Source: M55B129 sp034189085
GTDB taxonomy: Bacteria > Bacillota > Dethiobacteria > DTU022
Reading direction: 5' to 3'
Assembly (NCBI GenBank): GCA_034189085.1
Contig: JAXHVH010000007.1
Span: 3,379 to 67,378, forward strand
Length of the DNA stretch: 64,000 nucleotides
Shown: in pieces, positions 9,562 to 17,571 of the stretch
How the letters are laid out: each line of letters opens with the position of its first letter
How positions within the stretch are numbered: the stretch's first letter is position 1
Made by a program: the position numbers and the translations under genes
Notes under the pieces: generated by a model
Databases searched by the model: none
Told to the model about the DNA's origin: nothing
What the model saw: only the letters and a program-made list of their open reading frames with translations

Positions 9562-10075
9562 ATATTCACCTCAGGTATAAAAGGATATTAAAAATATGGG
9601 CATTGGAACAAGCAGATTCACAAACCCATTTTATCCGGTATACTCCTATTGTCATTTTGCTATTTATTATATCATCCTGGCGGGAATAATTACGACCCGT
9701 TCATAAAACAAGGACCAATAAATATTATATCTTCAATTACGCAAAGTCAATGCCAGCAACGCCCTTTTTCATCAGGATGGGATTTACAACCGATCTATCT
9801 CTTGATTTCCCGATCCAGAGTGTCAATTGAATTCTTAATGTTTGCCCCATCCCAGGGGACATGATCAAAGCCCTGGCAAGGTTGGAAACCGCAATAGATC
9901 CACCGAAGACAAGCAGCAAAGGGGTATTGAAACCGCCTGTCACAGTTTTGATATTATTCATTTTTATAATGAAAGGCACTATACTGCGCCGATAAAAAAC
10001 GAAAAGGACCAATGTGGGTCATGATAAACAGTTTACATGGCGACTACCATCATGGTGACAACCAGGATAACTCTT
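9562..10075. other. Gap upstream of valS, no convincing gene
   Basis: This gap lies between valS and the gamma subunit of the first 2-oxoacid oxidoreductase. It contains only weak open frames; the longest on the minus strand is about 91 codons ending at 9737, with no ribosome site. No T-box, tRNA or clear terminator is visible. It may hold a promoter for valS-folC-rnf, but I could not choose one with confidence. Confidence 0.4.
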
Positions 10076-10663
10076 CTACTGGTTACTTTGAACAGGGAAT
10101 CCGATACCACCGTCCGGACCTTGCTCATAAAGACGGTAACCCGCATCAAAAGCTTTCTGATTAAGCTCACCACTCCCCCCGGGGGCAAGTCTGTAAATAC
10201 TCTCCCTGAAAACATGTCGATCAATCAGCGCAGTAGCGGCATTGATTACACCGAGGGCCAGCATATTGGCCACCACTTCCTTGCCCAGCTCTTCCCTGGC
10301 AGTTCTGGTAATGGGAAAGGAAGATATCCGGTAATCATCTCTGAAGGACCCCCTGACAAAAGTTGAATCAACAAAGACTGTACATTCTGCATCCACTTTG
10401 GCCAGGTACTTATTGAAAGAGGTTTCGTTCATGCAGAGAAGGATGGAAGGTTTGGTTACCCTGGGGTAATCGATGGTATCCACATCGATGATCACTCCCG
10501 CCATACTGGCTCCTCCCCGGGCTTCAGGTCCGTATGATTGGGTCTGGACAACATTTTTATTGTCATTAACCGCCGCTTCGGCCAGGACAATTGAAGCCAG
10601 GATCAACCCCTGTCCGCCGGCCCCGGTAAGCAGTATTTCCTTTCTATTACCCAAAAACATCAC
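10076..10663 (-). CDS. korC: 2-oxoacid:ferredoxin oxidoreductase, gamma subunit
   Basis: This is the gamma subunit of a CoA-dependent 2-oxoacid:ferredoxin oxidoreductase, an enzyme that oxidatively decarboxylates a 2-oxoacid to acyl-CoA while reducing ferredoxin. The 195-residue protein has the family N-terminal motif TGAGGQGLILASIVLAEAA and the QSYGPEARGGASMAGVIID stretch that are diagnostic of the POR gamma domain. It overlaps the beta gene by 4 bases (ATGA-type coupling) and closes the delta-alpha-beta-gamma operon. The 2-oxoglutarate (KOR) assignment rests on overall family resemblance; the exact substrate cannot be read from this subunit. Confidence 0.88.
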   Translation of the reverse strand: MMFLGNRKEILLTGAGGQGLILASIVLAEAAVNDNKNVVQTQSYGPEARGGASMAGVIIDVDTIDYPRVTKPSILLCMNETSFNKYLAKVDAECTVFVDSTFVRGSFRDDYRISSFPITRTAREELGKEVVANMLALGVINAATALIDRHVFRESIYRLAPGGSGELNQKAFDAGYRLYEQGPDGGIGFPVQSNQ

Positions 10664-11493
10664 TCCGTTTGGCGGTTTTCCCCCACGGTTACGATTCGGT
10701 AATACTCTTCAGCATACTCAGGGGCTGCATTGGAAAAATGTACGCCGGTCAGGATTTTCCCATGCAGTTCTTTTTTATCCATAGATGCAGCCTTTTCAAC
10801 AGAAATACTGTTTTCCTTCATACTTTTGAGCATTTCAACCGGCCCGCCAAGATTGTTGCGCCGTCCGAAGGAAATCGGGCACTGAGAAAATGATTCCACG
10901 ACGGAGAAACCCTTGTGCGCGGCCGCCCGGGCAATCAACTGCTCGAGCTGCCTGGGCTGGGCAGCCGTTCCCCTGGCCCCAAAAGTGGCTCCTGCACCCC
11001 GGGCCAGTTCCAGGATATCAAAAGACCTCTCCAGGGTCCCCCTGGGAGCAGTGCTGGCTTTGCTCCCCTGCGGGGTGAGAGGGGAATACTGACCTCCGGT
11101 CATCCCGTATATCTGGTTATTGATTATTACTGCGTTCAAATCAATATTCCTTCTGCAGGCATGAATAAAATGATTGCCCCCGATTGCGCTGCAATCACCA
11201 TCGCCCATGATTACAAAGATTTTCAGTTCCGGTCGGGCCATTTTTAATCCGGTGGAAAAAGCCAGTGCCCGACCATGGGTAGTGTGTAAAGTGTTGAAAT
11301 TCAGGTATCCGGATGCCCGTGATGAACAACCGATACCTGATACAATGACTACATCCTTCTGATCAAAACCGGTACGCTCAATTGCCCTGATCAAAGCTGC
11401 AGTAACGATTCCATTCCCACATCCAGGACACCAGATATGAGGTAGTTTCCTGGTTCTTAAAAAATTACGGCTAAGCTGTTCTATGACAGCCAC
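10660..11493 (-). CDS. korB: 2-oxoacid:ferredoxin oxidoreductase, beta subunit (TPP-binding)
   Basis: This is the thiamine-pyrophosphate-binding beta subunit. It shows the cluster/TPP start motif WCPGCGNGIV, the Mg/TPP site GDGDCSAIGGNHF followed by NNQIYGMTGGQYSPLTPQG, and a total of 277 residues, normal for KorB-type subunits. It overlaps the alpha gene by 13 bases and the gamma gene by 4. The N-terminal segment FLRTRKLPHIWCPGCG resembles 2-oxoglutarate:ferredoxin oxidoreductases more than pyruvate enzymes, so KOR is the best guess, but a branched-chain or aromatic 2-oxoacid remains possible. Confidence 0.88.
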   Translation of the reverse strand: MAVIEQLSRNFLRTRKLPHIWCPGCGNGIVTAALIRAIERTGFDQKDVVIVSGIGCSSRASGYLNFNTLHTTHGRALAFSTGLKMARPELKIFVIMGDGDCSAIGGNHFIHACRRNIDLNAVIINNQIYGMTGGQYSPLTPQGSKASTAPRGTLERSFDILELARGAGATFGARGTAAQPRQLEQLIARAAAHKGFSVVESFSQCPISFGRRNNLGGPVEMLKSMKENSISVEKAASMDKKELHGKILTGVHFSNAAPEYAEEYYRIVTVGENRQTE

Positions 11494-12611
11494 CTCCCCA
11501 TTATTTCAACAAGTTGATCCGGAGTAATCATTTCTCCATCATACCGGTTAAGAGGGATCACTTCCGCTTTTCCACAAGCACAGCGTTCAACCTCATTGAC
11601 CAGCTGACCCATGTTAAGTTCGGGCACAATTATGACATCGGCTTTTTCCGCCAGCTCTTTAATCTCCCGGTCCGGGAAAGGCCATATTGTTTGCAGGCTG
11701 AGTAAGCCCACAGGCTGCCGATTCTGCCAGTGTGCCTTTTTGATTGCTGCCCTGGCAGAACGAACAGTACAGCCGTAAGCCACAATAGCTACCTTTGGTT
11801 CCCTGTGGCCGATATAATTGGTAAGGACAATTTCTTCCCGATATTTCTTAAGTTTGTCATGGAGCCGGTCAAGCGCTCTTTCCACCTGCGGAGGATCGTT
11901 GGTAGGGAAACCATACTGATCGTGAAATAGGCCTGTTACATGATAATAGCGGCCGAAGCCGAAAGGCACCAGGGGGGTAACCCCTTTATCATCATAGGGC
12001 TTCCAGTCTGCCGGCGCTTTATCGCTGGCTTTTTCAACGATGAGTTTGCCTCCTCCAGGAATGAGCACTTTTTCTCTCATATGGCCAATTGCCTCGTCGA
12101 GAAGCAACACCACCGGCTGTCTGAGCTTCTGACTGAGGTTAACAGCGGCAATGGTGAGATAATAAGTTTCATAAACTGAAGCAGGTGAAAAGACAATAAT
12201 TGGGTGATCACCGTGAGTGCCCCAGCGGGACTGCATAACATCGCCCTGAGAGGGCGCAGTAGGCACACCGGTGCTGGGCCCCATTCGCTGCACGTTAACC
12301 ACGACACAGGGAATTTCAGCCATGACCGCAAAACCCAAATTTTCCTGTTTCAATGAAAAACCGGGACCACTGGTAGCAGTTAAAGTTCTCATTCCCCCGA
12401 TTGATGCTCCTATGACAGCAGCCATACTCGCAATTTCATCTTCCATCTGCATGAAAACACCACCAATGTCGGGTAGCTTAGCTGCCATTATCTCGGCAAT
12501 CTCGGTGGAGGGAGTAATTGGGTAACCGGCAAAAAATCTTACCCCGGCATTGAGGGCGCCTTCAGCACAGGCCTGGTTCCCCTGCATAAGGACAGGCTTC
12601 GTTTCAGACAT
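11481..12611 (-). CDS. korA: 2-oxoacid:ferredoxin oxidoreductase, alpha subunit
   Basis: The alpha subunit (376 residues) contains the pyrimidine-binding half of the TPP site and the C-terminal domain II. Conserved segments include FFAGYPITPSTEIAEIMAA, the glutamate-containing QMEDEIASMAAVIGAS, and TATSGPGFSLKQENLGFAVM. The start codon directly follows the stop of the 43-residue ferredoxin vestige, so the two are coupled. Length and motifs fit KorA. There is no gamma fusion, which marks the multi-subunit bacterial/archaeal type rather than the single-chain pyruvate enzyme. Confidence 0.88.
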   Translation of the reverse strand: MSETKPVLMQGNQACAEGALNAGVRFFAGYPITPSTEIAEIMAAKLPDIGGVFMQMEDEIASMAAVIGASIGGMRTLTATSGPGFSLKQENLGFAVMAEIPCVVVNVQRMGPSTGVPTAPSQGDVMQSRWGTHGDHPIIVFSPASVYETYYLTIAAVNLSQKLRQPVVLLLDEAIGHMREKVLIPGGGKLIVEKASDKAPADWKPYDDKGVTPLVPFGFGRYYHVTGLFHDQYGFPTNDPPQVERALDRLHDKLKKYREEIVLTNYIGHREPKVAIVAYGCTVRSARAAIKKAHWQNRQPVGLLSLQTIWPFPDREIKELAEKADVIIVPELNMGQLVNEVERCACGKAEVIPLNRYDGEMITPDQLVEIMGRWLS

Positions 12612-12743
12612 TCAGGATGTCACCCCTTTAACCACGGCTAAGGCAAAGTTGGGACAAACTGTTGCATAAGTGCCCCATTTTCTGCATCGATCCTGGCAAA
12701 TAATCAGTTCGCCCTTCAATGCTTTTTTAGATAGACAGAACAT
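12612..12743 (-). pseudogene. Vestigial ferredoxin (delta) subunit of the 2-oxoacid oxidoreductase
   Basis: A 43-codon frame starts with ATG 8 bases after GGAGG and ends one base before the korA start, exactly where a two-cluster ferredoxin subunit (KorD, about 65-70 residues) is expected. Its sequence begins KGELIICQDRCRKWGTY and continues ATVCPNFALAVVKG. These are the first and last parts of KorD joined, with the middle missing. Only two cysteines of a CxxCxxC...C cluster remain; W and Y stand where cysteines should be. It cannot bind [4Fe-4S] as a normal KorD does. Either it is decayed, or it is kept as a leader that couples translation of korA. Confidence 0.7.
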
Positions 12744-12785
12744 TTTTCACCCTCCGTATTTCCCCTGATTATCAAACCAACTTTA

Positions 12786-12791
12786 ATTATA
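12786..12791 (-). promoter_or_regulatory. -10 element (TATAAT) upstream of the 2-oxoacid oxidoreductase operon
   Basis: On the minus strand a perfect TATAAT lies about 45 bases before the vestigial ferredoxin start. A weak -35 (TTACTT or GTTACT) is found 15-16 bases further upstream. The position is right for the operon promoter; the -35 is poor. Confidence 0.4.
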
Positions 12792-12872
12792 ACTCTGCCC
12801 AACTGAAAGTAACAGAAAGACATTGAATCGCACAGATGGTTTTTAAAATACCACTTAATTATTCATTGATTT

Positions 12873-15842
12873 TTATTGATTTTTATAGATCAAGGCTTTT
12901 CCTTTTTTGCCATCCATCTTTACAACGAAAGGACTGTCGCCCCGGATATGGAAAGTAAATTGTTTTCTTTCCATTGTTTTTTGCGATCTGAGCCACTGCC
13001 AGTCAACAAAACCGCCTCTTTCACCTGGTGGAATATAAAAATAACCGACATTCATGGCAATCAGGTTATGAAAAAAATGAGTCCCCTGCGATGGCTCAAT
13101 ATTAAAATCATGAGTACAGGCTTCCACTATAATCCGGGCCTGGGAAATGTGACCCCACTCCACAGGTATCCCAAGGTGGGGATCTCTCGAACCCCACCTG
13201 CCAGGGCCAATCAAAATATATCGCCTGTTTTCCTTTTTTAATTTTTGATTAAAATAATCTATTTCTTTTTTTACCTGGCCTGTTTTTGTTTTGTCGAATC
13301 GTTCCGGATCGACCACTACGATATCGTATAGATCTTGGATAATGCCATGGCCCATACCCTCACCGGTATACAGGAAAATTGCTTTCCGCTCAACATGTTC
13401 AAAGTTTAGCTGCAGTTCCTCCTTGTTGACTGTCAGCGGCCGGACTTGCAGAAAGTAAAAAGCCGGTTTTTTACCTTCATTATCACTCCTGGTTAGATCC
13501 ACAGCAAACTCTATCTCCACGGGAACCCCGAAGGCAACTTCAGAAATATCAAGAATATCAATCAGAATCCTTGAAAGGGGGAAAACATCATATTTTATGA
13601 TATTGGAGAAGTTTATCACCCGTGGCCCAGGCCTGTTTAGCCCATCATCAATCCTGTTGTTGGCAGCGTCCCAGACAGAAGCAAGATGGCGTAAATTATT
13701 ATGCTTCTCAATTGCAGACACCGGTAGCCTGGCCAGGGTAGCCATTGAATCTCCGGACATCTCCTCACTGTTGTACTGCATATCCAGAGCATAGGCTTCA
13801 GTCTGGGTGAAGCGAACCTGATCTTCTGTTGAAAAATAATTGATCTCTGGATGGCGGGGGCAGAAACGGTGTGTTCTGCCGCCTTCAACAATGTGATGCC
13901 CCAATCCCACCGCCAGCATAGCCACACCCTCATGATGGGAAAGACGGGCAGTTGGGTAAAAGTTATACGACTGGGCCACACCCGAAAAATGAGGATAATA
14001 ATACCCGTCGGATTCCTGACCGACAATTTCCTGAATAACCACAGCCATTTTCTCCTCTTCAAGCCTGCAGTTGAGACCCTCGATGTAACTTTTGGTATTC
14101 TGAAGGTAAACCGAGGCATATACCAGCTTAATCGCGGTTACCAGCTGAACCAGCCTGCAGGAAAGCGATTGATGGTTGTTTGGAATCATGTAGGTGTCAT
14201 AAATACCGGCAAAGGGCTGAGACTGTGAATCTTCAAGCAGGCCTGAAGATCGGATAGCCAGCGGTCTCTTAATCACTTCCAGCAAATCAGTCAGTTGTTC
14301 TATCAGGGAAGGAGAAAGCTCTCCCTGTAAAAACTCCTGACGAACCTGTTCATCGCTGCTGCTGCCCATCAAAAAGCGGAGATCATTCTTTTCAATATAA
14401 TGATCAAATTCATCGGTTCCAATAATGAATGTTTTTGGCACCTTTATATCAACTTCTTTATCGTAACCGTTGAAATCAATGGTGGCAAAGATACTGTTGA
14501 AAAAAGCCAGGCCCCTTCCTTTGCCACCCAGGGAACCTTCAGTCATTTTGATCATAACATCATCGGACGTTAACGAATTTTTTTCAAAACCAATTACTTT
14601 ACCCTTTTTCTGCTGATTACGGGTCCTGTTGAAGATATCGACAAGGAATTGGCGGTGCATCTCTGTATCTGGAAAATCGGAATCTTTGATGGGCTTGATT
14701 TTACGGGCTACCTGAAATTCACCGTGGGCGATCAACCAGGCCGAAAAATGATTTCGTTTACTATGGTAAAGCAGCGATTCAGTGGGGATAAGCCTGATCT
14801 TTCTTTCCAGGTCGGCCAGCGACGTAGCCCGATCTATCTCTTCACCTCTTTTATTCCGGAAAACAAAATCACCGAAACCGAGGTTCTCGAGAATAAAAGT
14901 TTTTAATTCAAAAAGCAGGTTGGGAGAATATTTGTGGATAAAGTGCACCTGCAGCGATTCAGCCAGCTGCCGGTCAAGCATTTCGGAAGATTGCAGGAGG
15001 ATGGGGATGTCCCACTGCTCCTCTTTTAGCATTTTTATCAACCCAATTCCCGCTTGATCATGAAGATTCCCTTCTTTTTCATAACATATATCAGATATAA
15101 TGCAGAGCATGTATTCTTTGTATTTACGACAGATTGCCATGGCTTCTTCGTAACTGCGCGCACAGAGCACTTTGGGCCGGGCTCGCATGCGATAATACTT
15201 CTGAGCATCATTAAGCTCCTCAGAAATAAGACGCTGTGTCTGAAGCATGATTTCCTTATAAAGAGCAGGCAGATAGATGGAATAAAAATCGATAGAATCT
15301 TCCACCAGGAGAATGACCCGCACCATACCATAACTGGTATCGTACCCCACATTATTCTTGTCTTCTATATATTTGATCATGGCCAGGATCAGCTTGGAAT
15401 CTCCATTCCATAGAAAAACATTCTCGAAACAGCCCATTTCCGCTTTTCTACTTTCAACAATGCTTAGATCCGCCTTGTTGGTCAGCAAAAGTAGAATCGG
15501 GACCTCACTATCGGCTTCCCTGATCCTGCGGCCCAGTTCGAAGGCGGATAATCCGGCAACGCGCATGGTGGTTATGACCAGGTCGTAATGCTGTTCTGAA
15601 AGCTTTTCAATTGCTTCCTCAGCTGTTGGAACGTTGGTTATCCTGGGAATAGTCGTTAACTTCAGCTCGTGGTATTCGCCAACAAGTTTCTGGCTCAGGC
15701 GTGATTCCTGTTCAAAAGTATAGGCATCATAAAGAGTGGAGATGAGCAAAATTTCTCGCACCCGGTTCTGCATTAAATAGTGAAAGTTATCTTCTCCATA
15801 TTTAAATTGTGAATAGTAATAATTAAGCTTTTTTAAATCCAT
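12873..15842 (-). CDS. Double receiver-like / PEP-synthase ATP-binding-domain protein
   Basis: A 989-residue protein with an unusual arrangement. Residues about 28-160 and 174-330 look like two response-regulator receiver domains: the first has TTMRVAGLSAFELGRRI, the second ILLVEDSIDFY and the acidic ISDICY. Residues about 430-800 resemble the N-terminal ATP-grasp domain of PEP synthase/pyruvate phosphate dikinase (SLGGKGRGLAFFNSIF; IRSSGLLEDSQSQPFAGIYD; QVRPLT). The phosphohistidine domain and the PEP/pyruvate barrel are absent, so it cannot make PEP alone. Related large proteins occur in other anaerobes as 'PEP/pyruvate-binding domain' proteins of unknown role. The gene is monocistronic; ATG start. 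Confidence 0.8.
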   Translation of the reverse strand: MDLKKLNYYYSQFKYGEDNFHYLMQNRVREILLISTLYDAYTFEQESRLSQKLVGEYHELKLTTIPRITNVPTAEEAIEKLSEQHYDLVITTMRVAGLSAFELGRRIREADSEVPILLLLTNKADLSIVESRKAEMGCFENVFLWNGDSKLILAMIKYIEDKNNVGYDTSYGMVRVILLVEDSIDFYSIYLPALYKEIMLQTQRLISEELNDAQKYYRMRARPKVLCARSYEEAMAICRKYKEYMLCIISDICYEKEGNLHDQAGIGLIKMLKEEQWDIPILLQSSEMLDRQLAESLQVHFIHKYSPNLLFELKTFILENLGFGDFVFRNKRGEEIDRATSLADLERKIRLIPTESLLYHSKRNHFSAWLIAHGEFQVARKIKPIKDSDFPDTEMHRQFLVDIFNRTRNQQKKGKVIGFEKNSLTSDDVMIKMTEGSLGGKGRGLAFFNSIFATIDFNGYDKEVDIKVPKTFIIGTDEFDHYIEKNDLRFLMGSSSDEQVRQEFLQGELSPSLIEQLTDLLEVIKRPLAIRSSGLLEDSQSQPFAGIYDTYMIPNNHQSLSCRLVQLVTAIKLVYASVYLQNTKSYIEGLNCRLEEEKMAVVIQEIVGQESDGYYYPHFSGVAQSYNFYPTARLSHHEGVAMLAVGLGHHIVEGGRTHRFCPRHPEINYFSTEDQVRFTQTEAYALDMQYNSEEMSGDSMATLARLPVSAIEKHNNLRHLASVWDAANNRIDDGLNRPGPRVINFSNIIKYDVFPLSRILIDILDISEVAFGVPVEIEFAVDLTRSDNEGKKPAFYFLQVRPLTVNKEELQLNFEHVERKAIFLYTGEGMGHGIIQDLYDIVVVDPERFDKTKTGQVKKEIDYFNQKLKKENRRYILIGPGRWGSRDPHLGIPVEWGHISQARIIVEACTHDFNIEPSQGTHFFHNLIAMNVGYFYIPPGERGGFVDWQWLRSQKTMERKQFTFHIRGDSPFVVKMDGKKGKALIYKNQ

Positions 15843-16186
15843 GCTATTGCCTTCTTCCCGAGACTTCTACGGATTGTATGGTTCATGATGATTGGGCTTT
15901 CTCTTTGTAATCATCTCCCCCGTTCCGCAACAGCGAACCCAAAGCCATTTTATAGAGCTAAACTGTTCACTATTTCTAGATTAACATAAAATCAGAGGGG
16001 TAATCAAATACAAAACATGACGAATTAAACTCACTTATATCCTCAGTTTCGCTGCTGCTATGGAGCAGATACCACTTTATCTATCAACAGCCCTTCCGGA
16101 ATAATAACCGGAAAACAGTCTGCCTTAAAGAAACTGCGCCCTTTGGAAAACAAGGACGCAGTTTATAAACAAATCAAAACCAGGGG
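15843..16186. other. Intergenic gap between the PEP-binding protein and gdhA
   Basis: No gene is visible. It holds two hairpins: a small TTCCGG/CCGGAA inverted repeat at about 16095-16114 and the larger one annotated separately at 16131-16164. The part near 15960-15990 is AT-rich and probably contains the promoter of the minus-strand gene ending at 12873. Confidence 0.4.
16131..16164 (-). terminator. Hairpin downstream of gdhA
   Basis: On the minus strand AAACTGCG pairs with CGCAGTTT, extended inwards by CCTT/AAGG with one mismatch, and is followed by CTTTAAGG. It lies 23 bases after the gdhA stop, the end of the aminotransferase-AOR-gdhA unit. The T-tract is short, so termination may be weak. 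Confidence 0.55.
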
Positions 16187-17521
16187 TTAAACAACCCCCT
16201 GATCAATCATTGCATCGGCCACCTTGACAAATCCGGCAATATTTGCCCCTTTCACATAATCAACATAACCGTCATCGCTTTTGCCGTGTCTGACACACTG
16301 CTCATGGATGGTTGACATGATGTCACGTAATTTTTTATCCACTTCATCACGAGACCACGACATGCGCATACTGTTCTGGCTCATTTCCAGGCCGGAAGTA
16401 GCCACCCCGCCTGCATTGGAAGCTTTTCCCGGGGAATAAAGAATACCCGCTTTCTGAAAAACCTCAACTCCCTCCGGGGTTGTCGGCATATTAGCTCCCT
16501 CACATACAGCCATGCACCCGTTTGCCACCAGGGTCCTGGCATCCTCCTCATTAATTTCATTCTGTGTTGCACAGGGGAAAGCCAGATCACATTTAATTGA
16601 CCAGGGACGCTGGTTCTCGTAATAATCACAGGTAAATTGCTCGGTGCACTCTTTTATCCGACCCCTTTTCACATTCTTCAGTTCGAAAACACATTTTAGA
16701 TCTTCTTCATTTATCCCTTTATTATCACAGATAAAACCATTTGAATCGGAGAAGGTAACCACTTTTGCTCCGAGCTCAAGCAATTTTTCCGCCGTATGCT
16801 GGGCCACGTTGCCCGAGCCAGAAACAGTACAGATTTTACCTTCCAGGGACTCTCCCCGTGTTTTAAGCATCTCCTGAGCAAAGTAGACACAACCGTAACC
16901 GGTCGCTTCCGGGCGGATCAAACTGCCACCCCAGTTCAGGCCTTTGCCGGTCAACACTCCGGTAAACTCATTGCGCAAACGTTTGTACTGCCCGAACATA
17001 TAACCGATTTCCCGTCCACCAACTCCAATATCTCCAGCCGGAACATCGGTATTGGGCCCAATATGCCTGGCCAGTTCGGTCATAAAGCTCTGGCAAAAAC
17101 GCATTATTTCATTATCGGTTTTACCTTTGGGATCAAAATCAGAACCACCCTTCCCACCACCCATGGGCAGTGAAGTAAGGGAATTCTTGAATGTCTGCTC
17201 GAAAGCAAGGAATTTCAGGATGCTTAGATTTACGCTGGGATGAAATCTGATTCCACCTTTGTAAGGACCGATGGCGCTGTTCCACTCAATCCGGTAGCCG
17301 CGGTTGATCTGAGTATTACCACTGTCATCAATCCACGGAACACGGAAAATTATGATCCTTTCCGCTTCAACCAGCCTCTCCAATATTTTTGCCTTCATGT
17401 ATTTTGGATTTTCTTCGATGAAGGGGAAAATTGTTTCAATAACTTCTTCTACCGCCTGATGAAATTCAACTTCACCAGGATTCTTTCTTGTTACTTCTTC
17501 CATAAATCCTTGTGGTGTCAT
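16187..17521 (-). CDS. gdhA: Glutamate dehydrogenase (hexameric, NADP-type family)
   Basis: GDH interconverts glutamate and 2-oxoglutarate plus ammonia. The 444-residue protein matches the small hexameric GdhA family: YKGGIRFHPSVN, the catalytic-lysine region LPMGGGKGGSDFDPKGK, PAGDIGVGGREIGYMFGQYK, and a Rossmann stretch VSGSGNVAQHTAEKL. Family relatives are usually NADP(H)-dependent, but coenzyme choice cannot be read safely. It starts at ATG behind GGGAGGAAGG, 50 bases after the AOR gene, and is probably the last gene of that unit. In this setting it would regenerate 2-oxoglutarate for the aminotransferase. Confidence 0.94.
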   Translation of the reverse strand: MTPQGFMEEVTRKNPGEVEFHQAVEEVIETIFPFIEENPKYMKAKILERLVEAERIIIFRVPWIDDSGNTQINRGYRIEWNSAIGPYKGGIRFHPSVNLSILKFLAFEQTFKNSLTSLPMGGGKGGSDFDPKGKTDNEIMRFCQSFMTELARHIGPNTDVPAGDIGVGGREIGYMFGQYKRLRNEFTGVLTGKGLNWGGSLIRPEATGYGCVYFAQEMLKTRGESLEGKICTVSGSGNVAQHTAEKLLELGAKVVTFSDSNGFICDNKGINEEDLKCVFELKNVKRGRIKECTEQFTCDYYENQRPWSIKCDLAFPCATQNEINEEDARTLVANGCMAVCEGANMPTTPEGVEVFQKAGILYSPGKASNAGGVATSGLEMSQNSMRMSWSRDEVDKKLRDIMSTIHEQCVRHGKSDDGYVDYVKGANIAGFVKVADAMIDQGVV

Positions 17522-17571
17522 TAATTTACCTTCCTCCCCAATATCAACCAGGTTTACGTTTTAAATACCAA

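Noticed and set aside
9737..10012. 91-codon minus-strand open frame upstream of valS
   Set aside because: No ribosome site, no recognised family, overlapping frames of similar length on the other strand.
9562..10075. Possible T-box leader of valS
   Set aside because: No AGGGTGGNACCGCG-like sequence or stem I pattern is present on the minus strand.
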